Source: Viola odorata (Eukaryota; Streptophyta; Magnoliopsida; Malpighiales; Violaceae). From it: a stretch of 64,000 bases of DNA. The first letter of the stretch is position 1. Each line of letters begins with the position of its first letter. The notes under the pieces are model-generated. The model saw nothing but the letters and a program-made list of their open reading frames with translations. It was not told where the DNA came from and made no database searches. The position numbers and the translations under genes were made by a program. Shown here one piece after another: positions 29,792 through 39,600 of the stretch. Where the stretch lies: the NCBI GenBank assembly GCA_963691705.1, contig OY829538.1:29408836-29472835 (forward strand), in the 5' to 3' direction.

Positions 29792-32700
29792 TTACCTTTC
29801 GAAAATTTTATTCGCCATGCGCTGAAACGTTGCCCCGGCATTCTTCAGCCCAAACGGCATTGCGGTGTAGCAATATGTGGCCCTAGGGGTGATGAAGGCA
29901 GTTTTTTCTTCATCTTCTGCGGCCATGGGTATTTGGTGATACCCGAAGTTGGCATCCAGAGAGCTTAAATAAGCGTACCCTGCAGTTTGGTCGACCAGCT
30001 GGTCAATTCGAGGAAGGGGATAGAAATCTTTGGGACAAGCATTATTTAGGTGAGTGAAATCGATGCACATGCGCCAATCTCCGTTAGGCTTTGGAACTAG
30101 CACCGGGTTAGCCAGCCAGGTTGGGTACTGAACTTGTCGAATGAACCCCGCGTCCATGAGCTTCAGTAACTCCTTCTCGATAGCTGCTACTTTTTCTGAT
30201 GAAAAGGTGCGCCGTTTCTGCTGAATAGGCTTGGCCTCAGGGCTGACGTTTAGTCGATGCTCCGCGACTTTTCGCGAGATTCCAGGCGTGTCCGCTGGTT
30301 TCCATGCGAATTCTCCCTTGTATTTTCTTAATAGTCGGGTTAGTTGCACGCTCTCTTTAGGGCTCAGTTTCTCACTGACCAAGAGATTTGCCTCATTGTC
30401 CTCAGCGATAGGTATTGACATCATCTGATCTAGTGGCTGAGTGCGTTTTTCTTCTTTATCGTCGAAAGGATCGTCTGCCACGCAAACGTAGCGGTCACAA
30501 CTCCTCTGAGTCATAAGCAAATAACATTCGGTTGCCAGTTTCTGGTCTCCTTTGATTGAGACCACTCCGTCCCACGAGGGGTATTTCATCCGCAGGTGTT
30601 TTTGGGATATCGCTATCCCGAAACGATTGAGGAACGGTCGCCCTAGTATAGCATTGTATGGTAACGTTAGGTCTACATCCAGGAATAATAGCTCTTCAGA
30701 GCGCTTGGATGTGTCTTCTCGGAAGTACACTAGCAAGGATGTTATTCCGGCTACCGGTATCGGTACGCCATCAATCCCGACAATTGGCCTCACGCATGGC
30801 GCTAGCTCACCATCAGGGCGTTTCATCAAGTTATACGCTTCCAGCAAAAATAGATTTACTGCGCTCCCGTTGTCAACAAGGGTTCTCCTCACCCCGTGAC
30901 TTCCTATGACAGGTGTGACTACCAACGCGTCGTTCTGTGGGAAAACAATGCCCTTTTCGTCTTCTTCTGAGAAGGACAATATCATTCTATCTAAGGCGTT
31001 TATCACCTCAATTTTTACCTGGGCGCTTTCTCGCTTGCGCTTTTCCCCAGGACTGGGCGCTTGTGGTATGGCCTCCTCGAAGTAGGGTGTTCCCCCGGCA
31101 CTAATATTAATCATAGGCATCTGATCGCTATGAACAACGAGAGCTTCTCTATTTTGTCCAAGGGGAATTGCGTTAGCCCCCGTGGCGCGTGAAGGCATTT
31201 GCCTCTGATCAGTTATCATTCCCGTTGGGTTGTTCCTGGCCTCTTTTCTTGCCTTGGTGGCAAATTCTCCTAGGTAGCCCTCTTCGACCAACCGCTCTAT
31301 GGCCAATTTCAATTCTCTGCATACATCTGTCGAATGCCCCTTGACCTTGTGGAACTTGCAATACGCGTTTTCCCTTCCTCCCATAATCACTCCTGGCTTC
31401 ACAGGAGCTGGATATCTAATGGGCAGATTTCGCTGTTGGACTATCGCTAGGATTTCAGCCCTTGGGAGTATAAGAGATGGAAGGTCAGGATCATATATCC
31501 GGCCTTTTGGCGGATCCGCTTGTTTCCGAGTGGGGGACCCTCCGGGTCTTCCTTTCGAGAAATTGCCTCTCTGTCGGTTAGAGGCCTTGACAGTATGCTC
31601 TTTTCGTTGCCCATGATCATCAGTGGGTCGCGCGTCAGGGGCACTGCTATGCGGGGCGTTAGGGGCCACATATGGGTCCGTTGGCATGTCTCGGATCCAT
31701 TCTCTATTTTCCTCCTCTTCCATTCTCGCATAATTATGGGCTTTCAGCCTCAGCGCATCCAGGGTCATCGGTGGGTCCACCGTTAGCGTGTCTCTCAATT
31801 TTCCGTATCGGCAGTTGCGCTTTACGGCCTCAACCGCAAAATCAATAGTGACCCCTGGCGTTAGGGACATTTCAAGATCAAATCGACCTAAAAAGTCGTT
31901 CAACGATTCCTGCGGTTTTCGATGGATATCGAACAGTGCAGCTGCTGACTTCCTGATAGGAATAGCCATGCTAAACCGACTTTTGAATTTTTCTTCCAGT
32001 TGAGAAAAATTATCAATAGACCCGGCCGGGAGTCCCTCAAACCAGAGACGTGCCACGCCTGACAGCGTCATTAAGAAGATCTGACATAATGCTGCGTCAC
32101 TGGGCGTTTGGAATTGCACAAAATCTTTCACCTTATTGAGGTGAGAAATGGGATCTTTCGTGCCATCATATGATTCTGCTGGGAGTTTCACATGTCGATG
32201 GACTCTGTGGTGCCTGACATGGTAACTGAACGGATGGCTAATGTTAATATCAGGGACCCCACGAGGTTGATGTGGGTGTGGGATTTCAACGTCATATCTG
32301 GGATTCTGAGGGTCATATTCCTGATGCCGCCTGGGAGATCGGCTGCGGCTTCTTGGAGTTCGAGCTTGTCGACCTCTGCTGCTAGATCTCTCACTGTATC
32401 TAGGAGATGGCTCTCTCAATATATCCCCCCGTTGATCATCCCAATGTTCTCTGTACTTATCACGTCGGCGGGCTACTTCAGGAATAGAGACTCCTCCCCT
32501 GTATTGTCCAGAATGTTCAGCAGGTCAACGCGCGAGCGGCGGGACGGTGATGGGGGCCAATGAAAATGGTAAGGAGGACGGGAGTCCTCTGGATTGTCGA
32601 GGCGATAATGGTCGTTCGTTGACAATGGACGGAGTGAAAACTACTTGGGAGGGCACACCAGGTCTCGAGGCATGAGGAGTAAATCCAGCAGCCATCTTTG

Positions 32701-33004
32701 TCAACTGATCCAATTGAGCTTGGAGAGCTGCTATTGAATTTGTGAAAGGGTTGTCCGTTTCACCTATCATGGATCTCCCTGCTTGAGGGGCAAGACGACT
32801 GGTTCCTGCTACGTGAGAAAAGGGAGAACAAATCTGGAATGTAATTTCTTCCGTACTTTGCCCAGGAGGAAGATCTGATTCTCCCGCAGTGACGTCCTGC
32901 ACTGGGGTGGAGGTATCAGAGGTAGCGAAGGCAAACAGTCGTCTGTGGGTGTTGTATGGGATGTTGGAAGTTTGGGACAGCGCCGGATCTGACTCTCAGG
33001 CCAT
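29792..33004 (-). pseudogene. Tat-B gag-protease-RT N-terminal part
   Basis: The likely start is the ATG at 33004-33002 (minus), but a TGA follows after one codon. An in-frame ATG at 32902 gives a shorter frame, and the frame changes near 32500. The long open stretch 32419-29792 (875 codons) runs from the Gag Arg/Ser-rich region (SSSRGRQARTPRSRSRSPRR) through capsid (RNCRYGKLRDTLTVDPPM) and CKFHKVKGHSTDVC. It continues into protease (LVDNGSAVNLFLLEAYN, YNAILGRPFLN) and RT to MANKIFER, where Gln has become a stop. gag, protease and RT are thus one frame with no internal stop, unlike Tat-C. Confidence 0.88.
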
Positions 33005-33037
33005 AATCCTTCTGGCTTCGGGGAGGAAGAGCTTGGT

Positions 33038-33059
33038 TATTAAGGATGCTCACTTAATA
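33038..33059 (-). promoter_or_regulatory. Tat-B leader hairpin between primer site and gag
   Basis: TATTAAG, an 8-nt loop and CTTAATA, identical in stem and loop to those of Tat-A and Tat-C. It lies 31 bases from the 5' LTR. Confidence 0.7.
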
Positions 33060-33089
33060 GAACCAATACTCTCAACGAGAGCACCAATC

Positions 33090-33660
33090 TGATAAGATTT
33101 TGTCTTCTGCCGAAGGATGTATGGCGGAACTACTCCTCTCAGATCAGTGCTCACGACGGTCCGCGGTACCTGCAATACGCCGAAGGGGGTCTCCGGCGGA
33201 AACACTCCGATGCTTAAGTCAGTATGTGTACTGAATTTGGCAGAGCTTGGGCCAGTCAGATTATGCTTACCTGCCTCCTTTGAGGGGGAGGTATATATAT
33301 AGAAGAATTGAGCATTTCCGCGTTTGGGGATAGCTAGAGAGTTATCCCTAACGTTAGGGATCGTGGTTCGCCCCTCGGATGATATGTTACCGTGGCGATA
33401 GCCATGGGATAAATGCTACCACGATAGGGTAGCGACTGAGTGGTCCCCCTGACGCGTGGTATTCCTTAGAATGAGACAGCTCCTCGAGCCATCTGGAAGG
33501 TTCATTTGGGGAAACTCCTGAGCGCTATTTTGCCCTCTTGGCGTCAGCCTCTAGGGGAGGCGGTGTCCCTCTCCCTACCGCAAAGGTGGGAACAGTGATC
33601 TCTTCTTTCAGTTCAGGGCAATAGACGGAAATACCCTTTTCCTTAGGTGGATTGTTATCA
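33090..33660 (-). repeat. Tat-B 5' LTR
   Basis: 571 bp, TGATAAG to TTATCA. It keeps the TATA-rich block (GTATATATATA, 33291-33301) missing from the 3' LTR. The primer site on the minus strand reads GATTGGTGCTCTCGTTGAG. I could not assign it to a tRNA. Confidence 0.9.
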
Positions 33661-33665
33661 AGGCT

Positions 33666-34060
33666 TACCTTCCCCCTTTGTGGCGAAGGTATTTATAGGC
33701 AAAAGGGAGCATTTCTGGGTGATCTTGGTCACAAGATGCTAACACGCCCGCCAGGGGGGGTTAGAGTTCCTATGAAGGAATGTACTATCGCTGCGTTAGA
33801 TATAGGTATGGGGTAGGCGTTACCTAGGTAAGGCAACGCCTACGATTCTCACGAATTGCCAGGTTTGGCCTGGGATGGGATAACACCCCGTGTCATGACA
33901 GTGTGATATGTGGGACCCCCTCGCTGATGTCGACCATCCTAGTGTCGATCGCCCAGAGAGAGGCGACAACCTCGATGTTGCCGGTGCGGTAGGAACAGCA
34001 GCTTTTCCCCCCACGGGGTATAAGAAGAAAATACCCTTATCGTGAGGAGTATTGTTATCA
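33666..34060 (-). repeat. Tat-A 5' LTR, right part
   Basis: The remaining 395 bp of the second Tat-A LTR after Tat-B and its duplicated AGGCT (33661-33665). Together with 18323-18501 it totals 574 bp, exactly the length of the other LTR, which confirms the nesting. TATA (TATAAATA, minus strand) is retained. Confidence 0.92.
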
Positions 34061-34065
34061 GCACA

Positions 34066-34903
34066 TGACCTCGAAAGGTAGGGACCAGTCGGGGGCTCGA
34101 ATGATCGGAGCTGAGATAAGCTTGTTTTTTAGGAGTTCAAAGGCTGCTTTACAATTCTCATCGAAATCAAAGGCGACTTCCTTCTAGAGTAGGCGACACA
34201 TAGGTTGAACGATTTTTGAGAAATCCTTAATAAACCGTCTGTAGAAACCGGCGTGCCCTAGAAAAGATCGTACATCACGGACACATGTTGGATAGGGCAG
34301 GGTCTCGATGACCTCAATCTTGGCCTTGTCGACTTCGATGCCCTTGGCCGAGACAATGTGACCTAGAACGAGGGCTAGATCCACAATGAAGTGGCATTTC
34401 TTAAAATTAAGGACAAGATTGGTCTCTATGCAGCGCTCTAAACAGTTCTTTAATTTTTCCATGCACTCCGGAAAGGAATTCCCATAGACAGTGAAGTCAT
34501 CCATAAAGACCTCGATTCTATTTTCAACCAACTGGGAGAAGATGCTCACCATACAACGTTGAAAGGTGGTGGGGGCATTACACAAGCCGAAGGGCATGCG
34601 TCTATAAGCAAAGGTGCCGAAAGGGCATGTAAATGTGGTCATCTCCTAGTCTTCGGGGGCAACTGGGATCTGATGGAAACCGGAGTAAACGTCTAGACAA
34701 CAGTAGTGAGTTTTGCCCACGAGACGTTCCAGCATTTGATCAATGAAGGGTAGAGGGAAGTGATCTTTCCTAGTGGCAGCATTCAGTCGGCGGTAATGAA
34801 TGCACACTCGCCACCCATTCTGGATTTGGGTGGGAATGGATTCGCTATCTTGGCCGATGGTGATAGTTATGCCAGTTTTCTTGGGCACGACCTGTATAGG
34901 GCT
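34066..34903 (-). pseudogene. Athila-1 reverse transcriptase remnant
   Basis: RT of the element that hosts Tat-A. On the minus strand, 34903-34646 gives IQVVPKKTGITITIG, WRVCIHYRRLNAATRKDHFP, FIDQMLERLVGKTHYCCLD and YSGFHQIPVAPED. After a stop (Gln to TAG), 34642-34184 gives FAYRRMPFGLCNAPTTFQRC, the catalytic FMDD in VFMDDFTVYG, and RSFLGHAGFYRRFIKDFSKI. The stretch to 34066 leads into RNase H (APDWSLPFEVMC), which continues at 13240. FMDD and the first motif set mark Athila. The N-terminus is cut by CRM-E at 34904. Confidence 0.85.
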
Positions 34904-36068
34904 TGATACGACCCCAACCGAAGCTAACCCTAGTGCCGCGCCCATAGGTGCAACCACCCATGCCAAGGCCCGAGCCTTGGAGGATGTCGCAGCAGCCGCG
35001 AGCCTCTCATTGCCGCCCACAGGCCCAATCACTCGAGCCAGGGCCCGAGCCTTACAGATGAGGCTCAACAGCCTTATCGAAATGGAATTGAAGATAGAGA
35101 TAGCCTCGGAGGAAGCCAGCCTGCGCGTGCCCCAGCCGCGCCTTGTGACCTTGATTCGTGTCGCGTCCGCGCCTACGGATGGGCCACACTTGGCCACTTC
35201 GGACCTTTAGGTCCACCAGCGCCCTTTTACTATTTTTTACTAGGCCATGATTATTTATAATACAAGAGAGGATTCCAGGCCAAAAATTAGGAGAAAATCC
35301 TGAAGGATTTAGGACAGGCCCAAATCACAAGCACGCATTGGACAATGAAAGCCACCGCCGAGCCTTTTGAAGTTTCGAGCATATTTCCTCGCACAATATT
35401 TAGTCCAGTACTTTTTCTATGTGTTAGGAAGTTTCCCTCCAAGTTTCAATGGGAACGCTCGAGGGAATAAGGAAAACGCCTTGTTTCCTTAAAATGTGAT
35501 TCGGTTGACCCGCAAGCAAAGCCACTTGGGCTTTTTTACCTAAACGGTGATGCCTGCACTTCTATCCTATTTAGTAGAATTTATTTATATTAATTTAGGG
35601 TTTTAGAACTTATTTGGAAGGGTGGCTTGTTGCCATTTTTGTTTAAGTCATATTTAGAAAGTAAACTAGTTTCCATTTTTGGAATTAGGGTTTAGCGCTT
35701 CATTAAAAAAGAGCCGCCCATATTATTTTTAGCAGACTTGATTATTGAAATTTGAAAGCAGATTGCTTTGGATCTTTATCCACTCGTTCTTGATGAACCT
35801 TGCAACTAATTGAGTTTCGTGCATTCGATTAGCTTGTCAAGTAAAACTTGAAAGCACTATCTATTGAGTCATCCATTCTTTGGATTGCCAAGCATTGTGA
35901 TTTGGAGATCCAAAGGTTTGACGCAAGATCCTCAAGGGATTCGGCGTGGATTGCCAAGCATTGCGATTTGGAGATTCACGTGTCTTCTTCGAGTTCAATT
36001 CCGCATTGAAACCCACGTTGTCGGACAACGATCTCAAGAGTCGTTCTAGCCTACTAAGGAACTCATCA
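34904..36068 (+). repeat. CRM-E 5' LTR, with LTR-encoded pol tail
   Basis: 1165 bp, TGATACG to CTCATCA. An open frame from the left edge to 35210 encodes a basic tail with PTGPITRARARALQ and ends DGPHLATSDL. The same tail is coded in the CRM-A LTRs, where it continues the integrase frame. A TATA-like ATTTATAATA lies near 35249, after the tail. The LTR matches 47137-48285 and 52085-53217 in reverse orientation. Confidence 0.88.
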
Positions 36069-36070
36069 GT

Positions 36071-36082
36071 TGGTAGTGGAGC
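36071..36082 (+). promoter_or_regulatory. CRM-E primer binding site
   Basis: TGGTAGTGGAGC, two bases after the LTR. It matches the initiator-Met type TGGTATCAGAGC at 9 of 12 positions. CRM-A (minus strand of 52071-52082) matches at 10 and CRM-D at 11. Confidence 0.65.
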
Positions 36083-36848
36083 CCAGCTGTCCCGACTTGG
36101 TAAATCTATCCCTTTTAAATAATTGCATTTTCTTTGTTAGAATTGGTATTCCTTCATTCTCTTCTACACCAATTCTCTTGCATGTTGTGTGTTAGTTTTC
36201 TTGTGTCAATTTGCGTCTTGTGTGTGCGATTAGTGTGCAAATCATCTCAACGATTTGTAGGTCTTACTACTGTCAAAAAAAAAAATCCCCAAAGTGTCTT
36301 AGTTAAATTGTGTTTTGTGTTTTGTGTAGTGGAAAATTCAAAAAAAAAAATACTAAAGTGAAGAAATTTTGTCAAAAAAAGATCCAGAAATGAAATCAGT
36401 ACCATTCAAAAAAAAAGAGGAACTTCAAAATCAAATACTAAAGTGAATTTGTGACTCATAGCAACAAGTTTCAAAACCCTAATCGCATGCCATTAGCATT
36501 TTTGAGTTTATAAACTGACTCAATCCATTTGTTTTGAGCTTTTTCTTGACTCCATTACTACTGTGCCTTTCTACCCTATAGTATACTTGATTAATTGATT
36601 GATCTTTGCAATTGATTTGAGTATATTACCTCACAATTTGTTTCTACGCTAGTTTTCTTTGTGTGTCTCCTTGGAAGCTTTTTCTTGAAAATTCTTCGAG
36701 TCGGTTTATCTTGAATTAAGGATCTGGACAATTTCCTTTGAGAGATTTTGTGAGATTAATAGAGAGACAAACACAAGAGTAAACACGTGAGGGAGTGTTA
36801 GTTTTAGGCAATTTTACGCTTGGAAAATTTTCTGTTTTGAATTTCAGG
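36083..36848 (+). other. CRM-E leader, possible leader intron
   Basis: A/T-rich with several A-runs (36276-36286, 36339-36350). GTAAATC at 36100 and a pyrimidine-rich TTTTGAATTTCAG ending at 36847, one base before the gag ATG, are a plausible donor and acceptor. Both are conserved in CRM-A. No coding frame is seen. Confidence 0.5.
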
Positions 36849-38412
36849 ATGTCAGGAAATCCGGAAAAGGAGGCTACAGTTGTGAACGATGTAGCCAAGG
36901 CACTGCAAGACATAGTAGCCTAGCTCCAGCATATGAAAGCTTGGAGGCAGCAGGTTGAGGCTAGGGAACGTGAGGATGTTGTTCCACAAGCACCCGGGGC
37001 ACATTTTGTGCAACACCTAAACCCTAGAGTGAATCAAGAGACCTATGCACCCGCACCGAGCAACGACCAGCGCAGTGAACCTGAGTTAGATGGTTCTAAA
37101 AATGAGTATGAGGAGGATGCTCACATGGCAGGACCGAGGGGCTTCCAAATGCGCCGAGGAGGTGTGCATGGATACGGCAGACACGTCTTTGGTAGGCGAG
37201 AGCGTAACTTTGAACAGCCGCATTGCGAGGAGCGCGAGCGAGCTAACAACCATCTTGGGAGTGTCAAGCTCAAGGTTCCACCTTTCGAAGGAAAAGATGA
37301 CCCCAAGGCATACTTCACTTGGGAGCGAAAGATGGAAGCGATTTTTAGGTGTCACCACTACACGGATGAAAAGAAAAAAAGGTTAGCTTCCGTGGAGTTT
37401 TTTGGATATGCTACCCATTGGTGGGAGCAAGTGAATGAGGATGTGAGAGGGCCTGTAACTAGTTGGGAGAATATGAAGTATGTGATGAAGAGGAGGTTTG
37501 TTCCACCGTACTATCATAAGGACCAACTTCAGCGTTTACAAAAGATTACCCAAGGGTCCAAAACTGTGAATGACTATCACAACGAGTTGGAAGTTCTTTT
37601 GGCTAGGGTTAATGTGATAGAGGATGATGATTCAAAGATGTCTATGTTCATGAGTGGGCTGAATCCAGAAATAGCTAACGCCTTAGAGTTGTGCCAATAT
37701 AGGACTTTGGAGGAGATGCTTCACATGGCCGTGAAGATTGAGAGGCAACGCAAGGCTAAGGCAGCCTACTCTAAGTCGTCTACTTTTGTGTCTCGGACTT
37801 CCACTTGGAACAAGTCTACATGGTCCAAGGGGAATAAGGACAGCAAGGAAACACCCAAGGTATCTAAACCTTCTTATGGTACCAAAGGTAATTTGGCAAA
37901 CCCTACTCCTTCTAAAGTTCCCATTACTAGTACTAACCGTGTGCCTACAAGAGACATTGTGTGCTTTAAGTGTAGTGGCCGAGGCCATAAGCAGGCCGAA
38001 TGTCCCAACAAGAGAGTTCTGATCATTAGAGACAATGGAGAGATGGACTCGGAGGATGATTGCGAGATTGTGGAGGATTCGGAAGAGGAAAGTGAGAAAG
38101 AAGAAGAGGAGGATCCGGAAACTAGGGTTTGTGATTCGGTGACCCTTGTAGTTTGCCAAAACTTGAGTGTGCAACCAAGAGTTGAGACTCATGAGGAGGA
38201 ACAAAGAGAGAACCTATTCCATGCTAGGTGCCACATTGGTACTAAGGTATGCTCTCTTATTATTGACAATGGTTCTTGTACTAATTGTGCTAATACGCTT
38301 CTTGTGCACAAATTAAGGCTACCCGTGGTGAGACATCCAAAGCCGTACACTTTGCAATGGATGAATGATGGTTTGGGTCTTAAGGTGTCTAAACAAGTGT
38401 TGGTGAGTTTGT
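36849..38412 (+). pseudogene. CRM-E gag and partial protease
   Basis: Start MSGNPEKEATVVNDVAKALQ at 36849, as in CRM-A. A TAG at 36921-36923 (Gln in CRM-A) breaks the N-terminus, after which the frame is open to the joint. It has an N-terminal acidic linker and an Arg/Gly patch (MRRGGVHGYGRHVFGRRERN). The capsid follows (VKLKVPPFEGKDDPKAYFTW, WWEQVNEDVRGP, FVPPYYHKDQLQRLQ, DYHNELEVLLARV). The zinc knuckle CFKCSGRGHKQAEC is intact (C-X2-C-X4-H-X4-C), followed by a Glu-rich linker. The protease start is LIIDNGSCTNCANTLLVHKL, HPKPYTLQWMN. It is fused at about 38412 to an Athila LTR, so codons after that are not protease. Confidence 0.88.
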
Positions 38413-39600
38413 CAGTTAATCATGGGCACGAAATATTCCAAACTCAAGCACAAAGCTGCTATAGGAGTCATGTTTCCACGTACACTCCCTACTCACCTTC
38501 GTAGGTAGAAGCCACCCCCCGTTTCCACATATGGAGTGGCCTTGACGTTTCACCATCCTCCCAGGCATGAATGCGGGGAGGCACTACTCAAAACGGCCAT
38601 GAAGTGGAGGCAAGACAGATCTAGGGCGTGACATCTCAGGTTGTCAAGCTCGCATCACATAACCTAAACAATCAAATACCCCTAGACGAAAGACCTCTCA
38701 CGATGTCTACACTAGGTATCTACTATATCTCAAGGATTCGCATTAGTTATAACCAAGAGAATGACAATACTCAAGCAAAAAAATTGACAGTTGATCAAGC
38801 CCTCAACAGTTCTAAATAAGCAAGGATTAAAATGATAAATGATTGAATATGAATGTATTAAGCACATTTTAAGCCTCCTAACTAACCCTTTGCAACCCTT
38901 GCAACACCTTTCACTAAGAGGTTGATATTTAGCTACTCATAACAAGATAAAAATAGTAGATAAAGCAAGAAAGAGTAAAGAAAAAGGATTAGAAGAAACC
39001 GGTAAATGATTTAATAAATCAAAGGAGAAAGGCTTCTCCCTTTACAAAACTGGCGGCTGCTCCAAGATTCAAGAGAATAATATCCCCAGAAATTAGAGTA
39101 AAAGAAAGAGTAATGTTTTTAGTGTCTTCAGTCAGCCCCCCTTACAAAAACCCTAAAACTAAGCTTATATAGGCTAAAACTAGCTAGGGGATAAAAATAC
39201 AGCTAAGGGAGAAAGGGTGTCAGCGCTTGGGAGGACGTCAGCACATATGGGGACCGCGTCCTTGGCAGAGGATATTCTGGAATCTTCTGGAAGCGTCTGA
39301 CACCTTTTAGAAGCGCTTGGGATTCCTTCCTTTGGCTCTTGATCTCTGATCTGATGCAGGGAAGTCGAAGGCATGAGACTACTCACTGGTCCGGTTAGCG
39401 TCGCGGGCTCGATGACCTCTACTCTTCTAAACCTCGATCTTCAAATCTTCATAAATCCTTCCAAATATGCTCGTTTTCGCTCTTTTCTCCCTTTAGGTGT
39501 TGATCTGCAAAAAGATGGGAAAAAGGGCAAACCAGAAGTATCTTGCCCTCGAAAAGGCCGAAAATAAGATAGAAAAACCTACAATAAAGACACGCTATCA
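38413..39600 (-). repeat. Athila LTR fragment (LTR3)
   Basis: It corresponds to LTR1 from about position 4966 to its end and ends GCTATCA followed by CTCGA. It may be the 5' LTR of Athila-1, since it lies on the expected side and orientation. TATA (minus strand, near 39165) and telo-box are retained. The 9-bp hairpin of LTR1 is degenerate here. Confidence 0.75.

Larger units (their letters stand above)
18502..33660 (-). mobile_element. Tat-B: 15.2-kb Tat element with an antisense gene module
   Basis: Ends TGATAAG and TTATCA with target duplication AGGCT (18497-18501, 33661-33665). The minus-strand order is 5' LTR (33660-33090), primer site, leader hairpin, gag-protease-RT-RNase H-second RNase H-integrase (33004-27137), six tandem repeats (27072-26563), a plus-strand module of four genes (26104-19131) and the 3' LTR (19017-18502). 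By eye the LTRs differ at about 14 of 516 aligned bases, against about 34 of 574 for the host Tat-A, consistent with a younger insertion. The structure is typical of large Tat elements, some of which are known to carry antisense frames. Confidence 0.92.
13241..34060 (-). mobile_element. Tat-A: integrase-less Tat element, with Tat-B nested in its 5' LTR
   Basis: Ends TGATAAG and TTATCA are flanked by the 5-bp target duplication GCACA (13236-13240 and 34061-34065). Without the nested Tat-B and its duplicated AGGCT it is about 5.66 kb: LTR 574 bp, internal 13815-18322, LTR 574 bp (18323-18501 plus 33666-34060). gag-pol reads on the minus strand. Integrase and the end of the second RNase H are deleted, so it could only have moved in trans or lost them after insertion. 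By eye the two LTRs differ at about 34 of 574 positions. It inserted in the RNase H codons of Athila-1. Confidence 0.9.
7957..34903 (-). mobile_element. Athila-1: minus-strand Athila element split by Tat-A
   Basis: The order is 3' LTR (left-truncated, 7957-9317), polypurine tract, long 3' non-coding region, integrase C-terminus, integrase core, RNase H to 13240, then the Tat-A insertion. It resumes at 34061 with RNase H N-terminus and RT, to 34903. Protease, gag and most of the 5' LTR are missing, because CRM-E inserted at 34904 and a later deletion joined CRM-E to an Athila LTR. That LTR fragment, 38413-39600, may be its 5' LTR. Across the Tat-A insertion the codons join exactly (EVMC on one side, DAN on the other). 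Confidence 0.8.
34904..38412 (+). mobile_element. CRM-E: 5' part of a CRM-like element, plus strand
   Basis: A complete 5' LTR, primer site, leader, gag and the first half of protease, then an abrupt joint at about 38411-38414 with an Athila LTR. It inserted into Athila-1 RT; the left flank is GGGCT. The LTR and Gag are very close to CRM-A. The rest of pol and the 3' LTR are missing. Confidence 0.85.

Noticed and set aside
33820..34014. Small frames inside the Tat LTRs (also 13662-13961 and 33117-33302)
   Set aside because: LTR sequence without codon conservation between the paired LTRs, and no recognisable product.
34800..35210. A 136-codon plus-strand frame taken as an independent gene
   Set aside because: Its first third is the antisense of Athila-1 RT. 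From 34904 it is the LTR-encoded pol tail of CRM-E and is described there.
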